In this document: piece by piece, positions 8,472-17,513 of the stretch
Layout: each line of letters starts with the position of its first letter
Position numbering within the stretch: position 1 is the stretch's first letter
Source of the DNA: Geothrix edaphica
GTDB lineage: Bacteria > Acidobacteriota > Holophagae > Holophagales > Holophagaceae
DNA: 64,000 nucleotides
Assembly: GCF_030268045.1 (NCBI RefSeq)
Contig: NZ_BSDC01000001.1
Span: forward strand, 124,001 to 188,000
Direction: 5' to 3'
Position numbers and translations under genes: made by a program
Notes under the pieces: model-generated
Seen by the model: the letters and a program-made list of their open reading frames with translations, nothing else
The model's database searches: none
What the model was told of the DNA's origin: nothing

Positions 8472-8974
8472 TCGCCCCGGGGCAGCATCCCCACGGTGGC
8501 CGCCAGGCCCAGGGCCAGCAGGAGGCGCAGGAAGAAGAGGTTGCGGCTGGTGCCATGGGCCTTGTTGTAGGCCACGCGGTCCGCATGGTCCGGCGCCAGG
8601 GTCTCGATGGGGGCGCCGATGCGGGTCCGGATGGCCCGCACCTTGGGGGTCACCACGAAGGTGCTGGCCAGGCACATGAGCATGGCCACCAGCCAGGCGG
8701 CGCTCCAGAGGCGCATGGGGCCGATGATCTCCTCCTTCACCTCGGCCATCCAGCGGGCGCCCCAGCTGAGGCCGGCCAGCCCGAAGGCCGTCCAGGCCGC
8801 CCAGTCCAGGCGCCCGAGGATCAGTCCGGCGATGTGCCCCGCCACGTCGCGGCTGGGCAGCTCCCGGAAGAAGACCGGCGCGGAGAAGATCCCGAAGCCC
8901 AGTGCGGCGCCGGCCCAGAGCAGCAGGAGGGCCGCCGAGAGGCGATCGAGGAGGTGGAGGCTTTTCGGACTCAT
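8462..8974 (-). CDS. DUF4149 family membrane protein
   Basis: A 170-residue protein with four predicted transmembrane segments. The first (about residues 12-34) includes FGIFSAPVFF, the others LDWAAWTAFGLAGL, LWSAAWLVAMLMCLAS and a C-terminal LLLALGLAAT. A charged loop, TPKVRAIRTRIGAP, lies before the last helix. The pattern matches DUF4149/TMEM205-like integral membrane proteins of unknown function. The upstream pseudopilin gene lies on the same strand 37 nt away and may be co-transcribed. Confidence 0.75.
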   Translation of the reverse strand: MSPKSLHLLDRLSAALLLLWAGAALGFGIFSAPVFFRELPSRDVAGHIAGLILGRLDWAAWTAFGLAGLSWGARWMAEVKEEIIGPMRLWSAAWLVAMLMCLASTFVVTPKVRAIRTRIGAPIETLAPDHADRVAYNKAHGTSRNLFFLRLLLALGLAATVGMLPRGDQE

Positions 8975-9011
8975 GGATCCCCGGACTGAAACCTGAAAAC
9001 TGAAGATCGCC

Positions 9012-9416
9012 CTACCACTCGTTGTAGGGGATCTGGTTGATGGGGCTCTTGTCGGCCGAGCCGCTCCGCACGCGGAAGACACCCAACTCGGCATCGGGGT
9101 TGTCGGGATCCGGGGGCTCCAGCTCCAGCTGCCAGGTGTCCCGGGACTGGGTGATGGGGTCCCAGGGGATGTCCCGCAGGTAGCCCAGCTCCCGCAGGGG
9201 ACCCAGGCTGGAGGGGTACTTGCCGCGGTCCGCCCGGTACTGCTCCAGGGCGTGGTTGATCTGGAAGAGGTTCTCCTTCAGCACGGCCTCGCGGGCGACG
9301 GTCGTCTTGTACCGGTATCCCACCAGGCCCACGGTGGTGAGCAGGGCCAGGATGGTCATGACGACCAGCAGCTCCATCAAGGTGAACCCGCGCTGGCGGG
9401 AAGGGAAAAAGCGCAT
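9012..9416 (-). CDS. Type II secretion/type IV pilin-like pseudopilin (GspG-like)
   Basis: A 134-residue protein with a class III prepilin leader. The cleavage/methylation motif RG|FTLMELLV starts near residue 9, followed by a 20-residue hydrophobic helix and a small C-terminal domain (YPSSLGPLRELGY, IPWDPITQ) typical of GspG-type major pseudopilins. It would be processed by PilD and assembled in the inner membrane. No other secretion genes are adjacent, so it is an isolated pseudopilin whose partners must be elsewhere. Confidence 0.88.
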   Translation of the reverse strand: MRFFPSRQRGFTLMELLVVMTILALLTTVGLVGYRYKTTVAREAVLKENLFQINHALEQYRADRGKYPSSLGPLRELGYLRDIPWDPITQSRDTWQLELEPPDPDNPDAELGVFRVRSGSADKSPINQIPYNEW

Positions 9417-9499
9417 GGGATTACCTTACCTCAATGGGCTGCGGGCCGCCGCGCCCCGGTTCCGGAAGCTGGCATTCTGGGGCCTTTCCAGGAGATTCC

Positions 9500-9976
9500 A
9501 TGGCTCCCGAGCTGGATCTGGCCCTCACCCTCCTCGACCAGGCCTATGACTGCAAGTCCTGGCATGGCGCCAATCTGAAGGGGGCCCTGCGGGGCCTGAC
9601 CGCCGCGGATGCGGCCCGTCGGCCCGGCCCCGGGCGCCCCTCGATCCACGAGCTGGTGGTCCATCTGGCCTACTGGAAATACGCTGTGCTGCGCCAGCTG
9701 GTGGACCTGCCCCGGGGCGCCTTTCCTCTGAAGGGCTCGAACTGGTTCCCCCGTGCTGAAGCCGAGGCCGCTCAGTGGAAGGGCGATCTGGCCCTGCTGG
9801 ACCGCATGCACCGTGAGCTGCGGGCGGCGGTGGCGGCCCTGAAGCCGGCCGACCTGGATCGTCCCTCCGCCAAGGCCAAGTACCGCCTCCGGGACCTGAT
9901 CCTCGGCGTCGCCGCCCACGACCTGCACCACGGCGGGCAGATCCAGCTCATCAAGCGGCTGGGAACGGGGCGTTAG
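9500..9976 (+). CDS. DinB/YfiT-like four-helix protein
   Basis: A 158-residue protein with the DinB-fold pattern. A metal-binding His near residue 56 (HELVVHLAYWK) and the late pair HDLHHGGQIQLIKR supply the usual three-His site. The family includes metal-dependent bacillithiol/mycothiol transferases and hydrolases, but most members are uncharacterised. The ribosome binding site AGGAG lies just upstream of ATG 9500. Just beyond its stop lies the duplicated end of hpd. Confidence 0.85.
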   Translation: MAPELDLALTLLDQAYDCKSWHGANLKGALRGLTAADAARRPGPGRPSIHELVVHLAYWKYAVLRQLVDLPRGAFPLKGSNWFPRAEAEAAQWKGDLALLDRMHRELRAAVAALKPADLDRPSAKAKYRLRDLILGVAAHDLHHGGQIQLIKRLGTGR

Positions 9977-9979
9977 AGC

Positions 9980-10130
9980 ACGCCCCTCTTCTTCTGATCC
10001 AGCTCAATGGTCGCGACCGCCGGGTGGCGAAGCAGGCTCCGGGGGAGCCTGCGAAGCCGGGACACGGCGAGGAGCGAATCACGAAGGGAGGATCACAAGA
10101 CGCCCCTCTTCTTCTGATCCAGCTCAATGG
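9980..10130. repeat. 31-bp direct repeat flanking an 89-bp hairpin element at the hpd 3' end
   Basis: The 31 bp at 9980-10010 recur exactly at 10100-10130, 120 bp apart. Both copies, read on the minus strand, encode the same end (LDQKKRGVL) followed by a stop (TGA in the functional hpd copy, TAA in the distal copy). The 89 bp between them contain a 9-bp perfect inverted repeat (10032-10040 and 10044-10052, 3-nt loop). The layout suggests that a short element was inserted and the gene end duplicated, leaving the protein intact. Confidence 0.8.
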
Positions 10131-11202
10131 AGTCGTACAAGGCCTGGAAGTTGCCCTCCCCGAAACCCATGTTCCCCCGCCGCTGGATGATCTCGAAGAA
10201 GAGCGGCCCGATCTGGTCCTCGGTGAAGATCTGCAGCAGATAGCCGGTCTGGTCGCCGTCGATCTGGATGCCCAGCTCCTTGGCCTCTTCGAGGCTCTCC
10301 CGCACGGTGTAGCCGCTCTTCGCGATGCGGCCGGGCAGCAGCTCGTAGTAGGTGTCGGGCACGCGGAGGAACTTGAAGCCCTGGGCCTGCAGGACGCGCA
10401 GGGTGTGGAAGATGTCGTTGGTGGAGAGGGCGATGTGCTGGACGCCCTGGCCGCGATGGCGGGTGACGTACTCCTGCACTTGGCTCTTCTCGTCCGTGGG
10501 CTGGTTGATGGGGATGATCACGCGGTTGTTGGCGCTCTGCACCACCTTGGAATCCAGGCCCGTGCCGAGGGCGCCGCGGATGTGGAACTCGCGGGTGACG
10601 ACGAAGCCGTAGACGCGCTCGTAGAAGTCCACCAGGGCGTCCATCTCGGCGGGGCCCACATTGTTGGTGAGGTGGTCCACCCGCACCAGGCCGGGCTCGC
10701 AGAGGGCCGAGGCTTCGTCCGGCGCCAGCCCGGGCCAGAAGGTGGCCGGCTCGCCCTTGCGCTCGACCAGGAAGTTCCAGACGTCGCCCACGCCCTGGAT
10801 GGCGGCGAAGCGGACCGAGCCGGCGCCGAGGGCATGGGTCTCGGGCTCCAGCATCACGCGGGCGCCCTGGGCCCGGGCCTGGGCAAGGGCGGCCTCCAGG
10901 TCCTCCACCTCGAAGTTGAGGGCGCAGACCCCTTCGCCGTGGGCCTCGAAGTAGCGGCCGGCCGGGTGGCTCCCGTCCGCCTCGAAGATCAGGATGTCCA
11001 TGCGCTGCTGGCGCAGGTGCACGAAGCTTCCCCAGGCGTGCTGCCCGCTGGCCAGGCGGGCGAAGCCCAGGCGCCGGTAGAGGGGCTCCAGGCGCGCGAT
11101 GGAACCGGTCAGCTGGAAGTGGTCGATGCCCACCAGGCCCAGGGGGTTGCTGGCGGGCTGCCGGTTCGAGGGGGCGGTGAGGGCGAAGCTGGGAGCGGAC
11201 AT
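10093..11202 (-). CDS. hpd: 4-hydroxyphenylpyruvate dioxygenase
   Basis: A 369-residue two-domain vicinal-oxygen-chelate enzyme that converts 4-hydroxyphenylpyruvate to homogentisate in tyrosine catabolism, using Fe(II) and O2. The iron ligands of the C-terminal domain are visible: His in VDHLTNNV, His in VQHIALSTNDI and Glu in LFFEIIQRRG. The ATG at 11202 has a GAGG ribosome binding site 7 nt upstream. The stop lies inside the proximal copy of the duplicated 3' segment. Homogentisate dioxygenase is not adjacent. It is transcribed alone, tail-to-tail with dinB. Confidence 0.96.
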   Translation of the reverse strand: MSAPSFALTAPSNRQPASNPLGLVGIDHFQLTGSIARLEPLYRRLGFARLASGQHAWGSFVHLRQQRMDILIFEADGSHPAGRYFEAHGEGVCALNFEVEDLEAALAQARAQGARVMLEPETHALGAGSVRFAAIQGVGDVWNFLVERKGEPATFWPGLAPDEASALCEPGLVRVDHLTNNVGPAEMDALVDFYERVYGFVVTREFHIRGALGTGLDSKVVQSANNRVIIPINQPTDEKSQVQEYVTRHRGQGVQHIALSTNDIFHTLRVLQAQGFKFLRVPDTYYELLPGRIAKSGYTVRESLEEAKELGIQIDGDQTGYLLQIFTEDQIGPLFFEIIQRRGNMGFGEGNFQALYDSIELDQKKRGVL

Positions 11203-11283
11203 GGGTACCTCGAGGGGAGCAACCGCCCATTCTGGGACCGGGGAGGCGTGACGCGGATCACATGAATAAAGTTTACTCCAACA

Positions 11284-11312
11284 TATTCAACATTTAAACA
11301 CCATTGAGTCAA
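11284..11312 (-). promoter_or_regulatory. Possible hpd promoter
   Basis: On the minus strand TTGACT (11312-11307) is followed after 17 nt by TGAATA (11289-11284), in a short AT-rich patch between the infB terminator and hpd. The -10 match is poor, so this is a tentative call. Confidence 0.3.
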
Positions 11313-11327
11313 TTATGGATCTCAATG

Positions 11328-11354
11328 AAAAACGGGCCCGCAGAGCGGGCCCGT
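11328..11354 (-). terminator. Rho-independent terminator of the rimP-nusA-infB operon
   Basis: A perfect 10-bp stem, ACGGGCCCGC/GCGGGCCCGT (11332-11341 and 11345-11354), with a 3-nt loop is followed on the minus strand by a run of T. It sits 29 nt after the infB stop. Confidence 0.9.
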
Positions 11355-11382
11355 TGTGGATCTGCGCCTGGCGCAGATCGCC

Positions 11383-14300
11383 TCAGCTGAGGCTAGTGGC
11401 GATCACCTTCTCCTTGCTGAAGAACTCGAGGATGTCCCCTTCCTTCAGCTCGTCGTACCCATCAAGGGAGATGCCGCAGTCGAGGCCGTTCTTCACCTCG
11501 GTGACATCCTCCTTGAAGCGCTTGAGGTTCTTGAGGCCGCCCTCGAAGAGGACTTCCTCGCCCCGCTTCACGCGGACCTTGTTCGACTTCTGGACCTTGC
11601 CTTCGGTGACGAAGGAGCCGGCGATGACGGTCTTGCCGATCTTGAAGAGCTGGCGCACCTCGGCCTGGCCGTGGACGGTCTCCTTCTCGGTGGCGTCCAG
11701 CATGCCGACCATGGCCTGCTCGATCTCCTCCGTGACCTTGTAGATGATGTCATGGAAGCGCAGGTCCACGCCCTCTTCACGGGCGAGCTCCTCGGTCTTC
11801 TTCTCGGCCCGGGTCTGGAAGCCGATGATGGTGGCCTTGGAGGCCTCGGCCAGGAGCACGTCGTTCTCGGTGACGGTGCCGGCGGCGCTGTGGATGATGC
11901 GCACCCGCACCTTGTCGGTGCTGAGGCGCTCCAGCTGGCCCACCAGCGACTCCACGGAGCCCTGGGTATCCGCCTTGATGATGAGGGGCAGCTCCTTGAC
12001 CTGGCCGTCCTTGAGGGTGCTGAACAAGGTCTCGAGCGTGGCGCGCTGCTTCTGCTGCGCGGCCTGCTTGGCCTTCTCCTGGCGGAAGGAGACGATGGTG
12101 CGGGCCTTGCCCTCGTCCTCCACCACCTGGAAGTTGTCGCCGGCGCTGGGCACTTCCTCGAAGCCGAGGATCTGCACGGCGGTGGAGGGACCCGCCTCGG
12201 TGACGCGCTGGCCGATGTAGTCGAACATGGCGCGGACGCGGCCCATGGTGGCGCCGGCCACGAAGATGTCGCCGGCCTTCAGCGTGCCGCGCTGCACGAG
12301 CACCGTGGCGACGGGACCGCGGCCCCGGTCCAGGCGGCCTTCGATGATGGACCCGGCGGCGGGGCAGTCGTAGACGGCCTTCAGCTCCTTGAGGTCCGCC
12401 ACGAGGAGCAGGGTCTCGAGCAGTTCGTCGAGGCCCTGCTGGGTCTTGGCGCTGACGAGGACGGCGGGCACATCGCCACCGTAGGCCTCGGTCTGGACGC
12501 TGTACTGGAGCAGGCCCTGCTGGACCTTGTCCGGGTTGGCGCCGGGCTTGTCGATCTTGTTGATGGCGACGACCAGGGGCACGTCCGCGGCCTTGGCGTG
12601 GTTGATGGATTCCACGGTCTGCGGCATGACGCCATCGTCGGCGGCTACCACCAGGACGGCGATGTCCGTGACCTTGGCACCCCGGGCGCGCATCTTGGTG
12701 AAGGCTTCGTGGCCCGGCGTATCGAGGAAGACCACCTTGCGCAGCTCGCCGGTGTTCGGATCCTTCACGTTCACATGGTAGGCGCCCACGTTCTGCGTGA
12801 TGCCGCCGGCCTCGCCCGCGGCCACCTTCGTCTTGCGGATGGCGTCCAGCAGCGAGGTCTTGCCGTGGTCCACGTGGCCCATGATGGTGACGACCGGGGG
12901 CCGGGGCAGCTTCTCGCCCACCACTTCCCCGGATTCGTCGGAGGCGATCTGGACATCCTCCTCGAAGGAGACGATGTCGGCCAGGTAGCCGAACTCGCGG
13001 GCGATGTCCTTGGCCATCTCGGTGTCGAGGGGCTGGTTGATGGTGGCGAAGATGCCGCGGTGGAGCAGCTTGGCGACCACATCCTTGGCGGGCCGGTTGC
13101 ACTTCTCGGCGAGTTCCTTGACCGTCACGCCCTCGGAGAGCATGACGATGCCGATCTCCTCTTCGATGTACTCGCTGGCCACCTGCTGGGCGCGGGAGCG
13201 GGGCTGGCGGAGCTTGAGGTCGAGTTCCTCTTCCTTGCTCCGGACGTAGCCGCCCTTCTTCTTCTTGCCGCCCACGTGGGCGCCGCGACCGGGTCCCTTC
13301 TGGCTGTTGGGATCGATGGGGCCCGAGGCCGGGATGGAGGGACCGCGGCCGGGACCGCCGGGACGGCCGCCAGGGCCGCCGGGACGCGAACCCATGCCGG
13401 GACGGCCGGGGCCGCCGGGACGGGAGCCCATGCCGGGGCCGCCGGGGCGTCCACCGGGGCCACCCGGGCGGGCGCCGGGGCCGCTGGGGCGGCTGCCGGG
13501 TGCAGGACGGGCCTGGGGCAGCTGGATGTAGCGGGCGGGCTCCGTGGATCGGGGCGCGGGGGCCGGAGTATCCGAGGTCTTGATGCGGCTGAAGCCCTGG
13601 TCGGGCCTCATCTCTGTGATGGCAGGCGGAATGTAGGGGCGCCGGCTGGGCGTGACCGGAGCGGGCGCATCATGGCGCACCTCGCCGCGGCCGGTGTTGG
13701 TGGCCATCTGGAGAACGGCCTTCTCCTTCTGGGGCATGCCCGAGCGCTGCACACTGCCGGGCGAGGGGGCCTGGCCGGGGCGCTGCACGATGGGGCGGGC
13801 GCCCGCTTCGGGGCGGGGGCCGGAACCAGCCGACTGACTCGGGGCCGGGGGCTGGCTCGGGCGCTGGGGGGCCTGGCCGCCGGTGGGGCGGGCCGGGGGC
13901 AGCTGGATGTAGCGGGCGGGCTTCTCCTCCCGGGGGGCGGGGGTGGTGCCCGCGGACACCTTCAGGCGGGAGAAGGTCTCCTGGGGGGCCTCGGCGGGCG
14001 CAGGCGCCCTGGTGGCGGCGGCAGGGGCCGGGGCGCCGGGGGCAGGCTCGACTGCCGGGGCGGGCTCAGCGGCCTTCACCTGGTCCGCCGGCTGGGCGGG
14101 GGCCGGGGCTTCGGGTTCCGACTGGGGCTCGGGCCGGGGTTCGGCCTTCTTCACCAGCACGGCGGGGGCCGGCCGGGGCGCTTCGGGCTCGGGCCGGGGC
14201 TCGGCCTTGGCGGCGGCCGGCTGGTGGGGGGCCTTCACCACCTTCACGGCGGCGGAGGGCTTGTGCAGCGCGAGGGGCGGAGCATCGGTCTCCCCCTTGT

Positions 14301-14457
14301 GCTTGCCCTGGAAGCTCCGGCGCAGCTGATCCGCCTGGTCATCGGTGAGGTTGGAGCTGTGGCTCTTCCCTTGGAGGCCCAGACGCTTCTCGCAGGCCTC
14401 GATGACCTCCTGATTGGCGACTCCGAGCTCTTTGGCGAGTTGGTTGATGCGCAGCAT
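11383..14457 (-). CDS. infB: Translation initiation factor IF-2
   Basis: A 1024-residue IF-2. An N-terminal IF2_N helix domain ([12 protein letters not shown]) is followed by a very long disordered Pro/Ala/Gly/Arg-rich region (about residues 60-400). A second IF2_N segment follows ([13 protein letters not shown]). The G domain starts near residue 522 with GHVDHGKT, then DTPGHEAF and NKIDKP. C-terminal domains end in the IF2-C fold ([14 protein letters not shown]). It delivers fMet-tRNA to the 30S subunit. The linker carries a duplicated motif and an RPGGPG-rich stretch. It is the last gene of the operon, 58 nt after nusA, followed by a strong terminator; rbfA and truB do not follow here. Confidence 0.97.
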   Translation of the reverse strand: MLRINQLAKELGVANQEVIEACEKRLGLQGKSHSSNLTDDQADQLRRSFQGKHKGETDAPPLALHKPSAAVKVVKAPHQPAAAKAEPRPEPEAPRPAPAVLVKKAEPRPEPQSEPEAPAPAQPADQVKAAEPAPAVEPAPGAPAPAAATRAPAPAEAPQETFSRLKVSAGTTPAPREEKPARYIQLPPARPTGGQAPQRPSQPPAPSQSAGSGPRPEAGARPIVQRPGQAPSPGSVQRSGMPQKEKAVLQMATNTGRGEVRHDAPAPVTPSRRPYIPPAITEMRPDQGFSRIKTSDTPAPAPRSTEPARYIQLPQARPAPGSRPSGPGARPGGPGGRPGGPGMGSRPGGPGRPGMGSRPGGPGGRPGGPGRGPSIPASGPIDPNSQKGPGRGAHVGGKKKKGGYVRSKEEELDLKLRQPRSRAQQVASEYIEEEIGIVMLSEGVTVKELAEKCNRPAKDVVAKLLHRGIFATINQPLDTEMAKDIAREFGYLADIVSFEEDVQIASDESGEVVGEKLPRPPVVTIMGHVDHGKTSLLDAIRKTKVAAGEAGGITQNVGAYHVNVKDPNTGELRKVVFLDTPGHEAFTKMRARGAKVTDIAVLVVAADDGVMPQTVESINHAKAADVPLVVAINKIDKPGANPDKVQQGLLQYSVQTEAYGGDVPAVLVSAKTQQGLDELLETLLLVADLKELKAVYDCPAAGSIIEGRLDRGRGPVATVLVQRGTLKAGDIFVAGATMGRVRAMFDYIGQRVTEAGPSTAVQILGFEEVPSAGDNFQVVEDEGKARTIVSFRQEKAKQAAQQKQRATLETLFSTLKDGQVKELPLIIKADTQGSVESLVGQLERLSTDKVRVRIIHSAAGTVTENDVLLAEASKATIIGFQTRAEKKTEELAREEGVDLRFHDIIYKVTEEIEQAMVGMLDATEKETVHGQAEVRQLFKIGKTVIAGSFVTEGKVQKSNKVRVKRGEEVLFEGGLKNLKRFKEDVTEVKNGLDCGISLDGYDELKEGDILEFFSKEKVIATSLS

Positions 14458-14515
14458 GTAAGCGGATTACCTCGGCCTGGGGGGTGGGGAACGGGAAGGG
14501 CTGCAGGACTACAGC

Positions 14516-15844
14516 CTACTCCCCGAAATGAGCCTGCACGGCATCGATGAGACGGAAGGCCAGATCCTGATCCATGCCATCCACCTGCATGAGCTGCTCG
14601 GCAGTGACAGTGTAAAGGGATTTGGCAGTGGGATAGCCCGCGGCGGCCAGCTGATCCGCGAGGGCAGCGTCCAGACCCTCGGCCTGGATCTCGTCCAGCA
14701 GGGTGGAAGCGGGCGCAGCGGCCTCGGCGGCGGGAGCCGCCTCGGCATCGAGCTCCGGCAGGGCCAGGCCCATGGCGACCTCGGCCTCGCGGCGCTTGTC
14801 AGCCTCGCTGCGGACATCGATGTTCCAGCCCGTGAGCTTGGCGGCCAGGCGGACGTTCTGGCCCCGCTTGCCGATGGCCACGCTGAGCTGCTCGTCGTCC
14901 ACTACCACCTCGACCCGGCGGCTCTCGGGGTCGCCGAGGTTCACGCGGAGGGCCTTGGCGGGATTGAGGGCGTTGGCGATGAACTGGGCGGGGTCGTCGG
15001 AGTAGCGGACGATGTCGATCTTCTCGTTCTTCAGCTCGCGGATGATGGCCTGCACGCGGCTGCCCTTGAGGCCCACGCAGGCGCCCACGGGATCCACATC
15101 GGGATCGAGGCTGTGGACGGCCACCTTGGCGCGGTCACCGGCCTCGCGGACGCAGTTGCGGATGACCACGGTGCCGTCATGGATCTCGGGCACTTCATTC
15201 TCGAAGAGCTTGATGAGCAGCCGCGGATCGGTGCGGCTGACCTGCACCTGGGGATCCTTGGCGCTGCGGTCGACGCTCACGATGACGACCTTGATACGCT
15301 GGCCCTTGTCGAAGCGGTCGCCGCGGAGCGCCTCGCTGCGGCGCAGCATGGCCTCCACGCGGTCGATCTCGAGGATGATGGCGCTCTTTTCGAAGCGCTT
15401 CACCTCGGCCACCACCACCTCGCCGATGCGGTCGGCGAACTCGGTGAAGATGCGCTCGCGCTCGGCCTCGCGGACCTTCTGTACCAGCACCTGCTTGGCG
15501 GCCTGGGCGGCGATGCGGCCCAGCTGGCTGGTGTCCTGGGGCAGCCAGAGGGTGTCGCCCTCGGCGGCGTCGGGGTTCAGGGTCTGGGCCTCGGCCAGGC
15601 TGATCTCGAGATCTTCTTCTTCAACCTCGGCCACGACCTGCTTCAGGGCGTAGACGTGGAACTCGCCGGTCTCCCGGTCCATCTGGGCCTGGAAGTTGCC
15701 GTAGAAGTCCTGGGCGTTGAAGTACTTGTCCGCGGCCTTGGCCAGGGCTTCCTCGACGGCCGCAAAGACATCCTCTTCGGGGATGCCCTTCTCGGCGGCG
15801 ATCATCTTCACGCTATCGAAAAAGGTCGTTGCCACATTTGCCAT
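14516..15844 (-). CDS. nusA: Transcription termination/antitermination protein NusA
   Basis: A 442-residue protein. Domains in order are an N-terminal RNA-polymerase-binding domain, S1 (GEVVVAEVKRFEK onward), KH1 (VGACVGLKGSRVQAI) and KH2 (LSVAIGKRGQNVRLA). It ends in one helix-hairpin-helix repeat (VDGMDQDLAFRLIDA) rather than the two acidic repeats of E. coli NusA, hence the shorter length. It modulates pausing, termination and antitermination. Only one base separates the rimP stop from its ATG (TGAGATG), implying coupling. Confidence 0.97.
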   Translation of the reverse strand: MANVATTFFDSVKMIAAEKGIPEEDVFAAVEEALAKAADKYFNAQDFYGNFQAQMDRETGEFHVYALKQVVAEVEEEDLEISLAEAQTLNPDAAEGDTLWLPQDTSQLGRIAAQAAKQVLVQKVREAERERIFTEFADRIGEVVVAEVKRFEKSAIILEIDRVEAMLRRSEALRGDRFDKGQRIKVVIVSVDRSAKDPQVQVSRTDPRLLIKLFENEVPEIHDGTVVIRNCVREAGDRAKVAVHSLDPDVDPVGACVGLKGSRVQAIIRELKNEKIDIVRYSDDPAQFIANALNPAKALRVNLGDPESRRVEVVVDDEQLSVAIGKRGQNVRLAAKLTGWNIDVRSEADKRREAEVAMGLALPELDAEAAPAAEAAAPASTLLDEIQAEGLDAALADQLAAAGYPTAKSLYTVTAEQLMQVDGMDQDLAFRLIDAVQAHFGE

Positions 15845-15845
15845 C

Positions 15846-16415
15846 TCAGGCCTCCTCGTCCTCGGCGGCGCTTGTCTCTACGCCGTCGGCATCAGGTACT
15901 TCGGTGAATCGGGCGGTCAGGTGCTTGGGCCGCGGGGTTTTCTCTTCGTCGAAGGGCGCCAGGCGCGCCTTCTGGATGCCTTCGATGGGGATGGTCTTGA
16001 GGACGCCATCCTCTTCGAGGGTGATGCTGGCGCCGTCCACGGGGCCGATCCAGCCCTTGAACCGCTTCTGGCCGTTGATGGGGGCGGCGGTCTGCACGCG
16101 GCAGAGCCGGCCCGCAAAGCGCCGGAAGTGGTCGGCCTTCACCAGGGGGCGCTCCATGCCCGGGCTGCTGATCTCGACGCCGAGCTTCTCCCGCAGGTCG
16201 GGGAACTCCACGTCCATCCACAGGAGCAGGCCCTCGTGGGCGGCGGTGCAGTCGTCCAGGGTGATCTTGCGGCCGCTGGTCTCGGCGTCCAGGTGATCGA
16301 TGTAGAGGCGCAGCATCTCGTCCCGGCCTTCGCGGACGAGCTCCAGGTGCACCAGCTCGTAGCCCAGCAGGGCCAGCTGGCGCTCGAGGGGGGGCTGCGC
16401 TTTCTTCAGATCCAA
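15846..16415 (-). CDS. rimP: Ribosome maturation factor RimP
   Basis: A 189-residue protein of the RimP/YhbC family, needed for 30S assembly. An N-terminal alpha/beta domain with the conserved VEISSPGMERPL segment is followed by an SH3-like C-terminal domain, then an acidic tail. The start is TTG at 16415: CGGAG lies 5 nt upstream and no better in-frame ATG gives the conserved N-terminus (LERQLALLGYEL). It is the first gene of rimP-nusA-infB, behind an approximately 80-nt leader with hairpins. Confidence 0.94.
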   Translation of the reverse strand: MDLKKAQPPLERQLALLGYELVHLELVREGRDEMLRLYIDHLDAETSGRKITLDDCTAAHEGLLLWMDVEFPDLREKLGVEISSPGMERPLVKADHFRRFAGRLCRVQTAAPINGQKRFKGWIGPVDGASITLEEDGVLKTIPIEGIQKARLAPFDEEKTPRPKHLTARFTEVPDADGVETSAAEDEEA

Positions 16416-16435
16416 GGAAACTCCGGGCTAACAAC

Positions 16436-16458
16436 AAAAAAGGTGGGCCGAACCCACC
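16436..16458 (-). terminator. Leader terminator/attenuator upstream of rimP
   Basis: On the minus strand the hairpin GGTGGG-TTCGG-CCCACC (16458-16442) is followed directly by six T (16441-16436). It lies between the rimP promoter and the rimP start, so it would end transcripts before the operon. An upstream hairpin built on CACCCG/CGGGTG (about 16467-16482) contains a CCACCC that could pair with GGGTGG of the terminator stem. That would make the two structures mutually exclusive. Confidence 0.65.
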
Positions 16459-16505
16459 CAGTCTTGGCACCCGGGTCCGGGTGGCCATGGCCGAATTGAA
16501 TTCCA

Positions 16506-16534
16506 AGTCTAGCGCTCCTCGCCTGGAATCTCAA
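16506..16534 (-). promoter_or_regulatory. Sigma-70-type promoter of rimP-nusA-infB
   Basis: Minus-strand TTGAGA (16534-16529), a spacer of exactly 17 nt, then TAGACT (16511-16506). This places the transcription start near 16498, about 83 nt upstream of the rimP TTG. Confidence 0.75.
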
Positions 16535-16598
16535 TGAAAGAGAATCTTGATGAGGGCCACAGCCGCCATGCGATTCAATGGAACCTAGGAGCTCTGAT

Positions 16599-17513
16599 AT
16601 GGCCACCATCCTGGACGGCAAGGCGCACGCGGATCGCATGCTCGAGGCGGTGCGCCAGGGGGTGGAGGCCCGGCTGGCCAGCGGACTGCGGGCCCCGGCC
16701 CTGGCCGTGGTGCTGGTGGGCGACGATCCCGCCAGCCACGTCTACGTCCGCAACAAGTCCGCCGCCTGCGCCAAGGTCGGCGTCACCTCCCTCGAGCACC
16801 GGCTGCCGGCGGACACGCCCCAGGCCGAGCTGGATGCCCTCATCGACCGCCTGAACACCGATCCGGCCGTGGACGGCATCCTGGTGCAGCTGCCCCTGCC
16901 CAAGGGCCTGGATTCCAAGGAGGCCCTGCACCGCATCAGCCCCGCCAAGGATGTGGACGGCTTCCACCCCATGAACCAGGGCCTGCTGCTGGAGGGCCTG
17001 CCCGGCCTGCGTCCCTGCACCCCCAGCGCCTGCATGTCCCTGCTGGCCCACCACGGTGTGGCGCTCAAGGGCCTCCGGGCCGTGGTGCTGGGCCGCAGCG
17101 AGATCGTGGGCAAGCCCATGGCCCTCATGCTGCTGGAGCAGCACGCCACCGTGACCATCGCCCACAGCCGGACGAAGGATCTGCCCGCCGTCTGCCGCGA
17201 GGCGGACCTGCTGGTGGCCGCCGTGGGCCGGCCCGGCCTGGTGGAGGGCTCCTGGATCAAGCCCGGCGCCGTGGTGGTGGACGTGGGCATCAACCGGGTC
17301 GAAGACCCGGACCTGGCGGCCCGGATCTTCGCCTGTGAGCCGAAAAAGCTGGAAACCTTCCAGGCCAAGGGCGCCGTCCTCTGCGGCGACGTGCGCTTCG
17401 GCGAGGCCATGCAGGTGGCCTCCGCCGTGACCCCCGTGCCGGGCGGCGTGGGGCCGCTCACCATTGCGGGGTTATTGACCAATACGTTGATGGCGGCAGA
17501 TCAGTCCAAGTAG
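16599..17513 (+). CDS. folD: Bifunctional methylene-THF dehydrogenase/methenyl-THF cyclohydrolase FolD
   Basis: A 304-residue FolD. It has GDDPASHVYVRNK with the catalytic lysine, the ILVQLPLPKG motif, the NADP-binding GRSEIVGKP and the C-terminal PVPGGVGPLT. It interconverts 5,10-methylene-THF and 10-formyl-THF for purine, Met and fMet synthesis. The ribosome binding site TAGGAG precedes ATG 16599. It is divergent from rimP and monocistronic. A repeat-rich hairpin region follows it. Confidence 0.97.
   Translation: MATILDGKAHADRMLEAVRQGVEARLASGLRAPALAVVLVGDDPASHVYVRNKSAACAKVGVTSLEHRLPADTPQAELDALIDRLNTDPAVDGILVQLPLPKGLDSKEALHRISPAKDVDGFHPMNQGLLLEGLPGLRPCTPSACMSLLAHHGVALKGLRAVVLGRSEIVGKPMALMLLEQHATVTIAHSRTKDLPAVCREADLLVAAVGRPGLVEGSWIKPGAVVVDVGINRVEDPDLAARIFACEPKKLETFQAKGAVLCGDVRFGEAMQVASAVTPVPGGVGPLTIAGLLTNTLMAADQSK

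Noticed and set aside
11356-14550. Very long open frame on the plus strand antisense to infB
   Set aside because: It is a shadow of the GC-rich third positions of infB. The translation is Gly/Ala/Leu-rich low complexity, with no domain.
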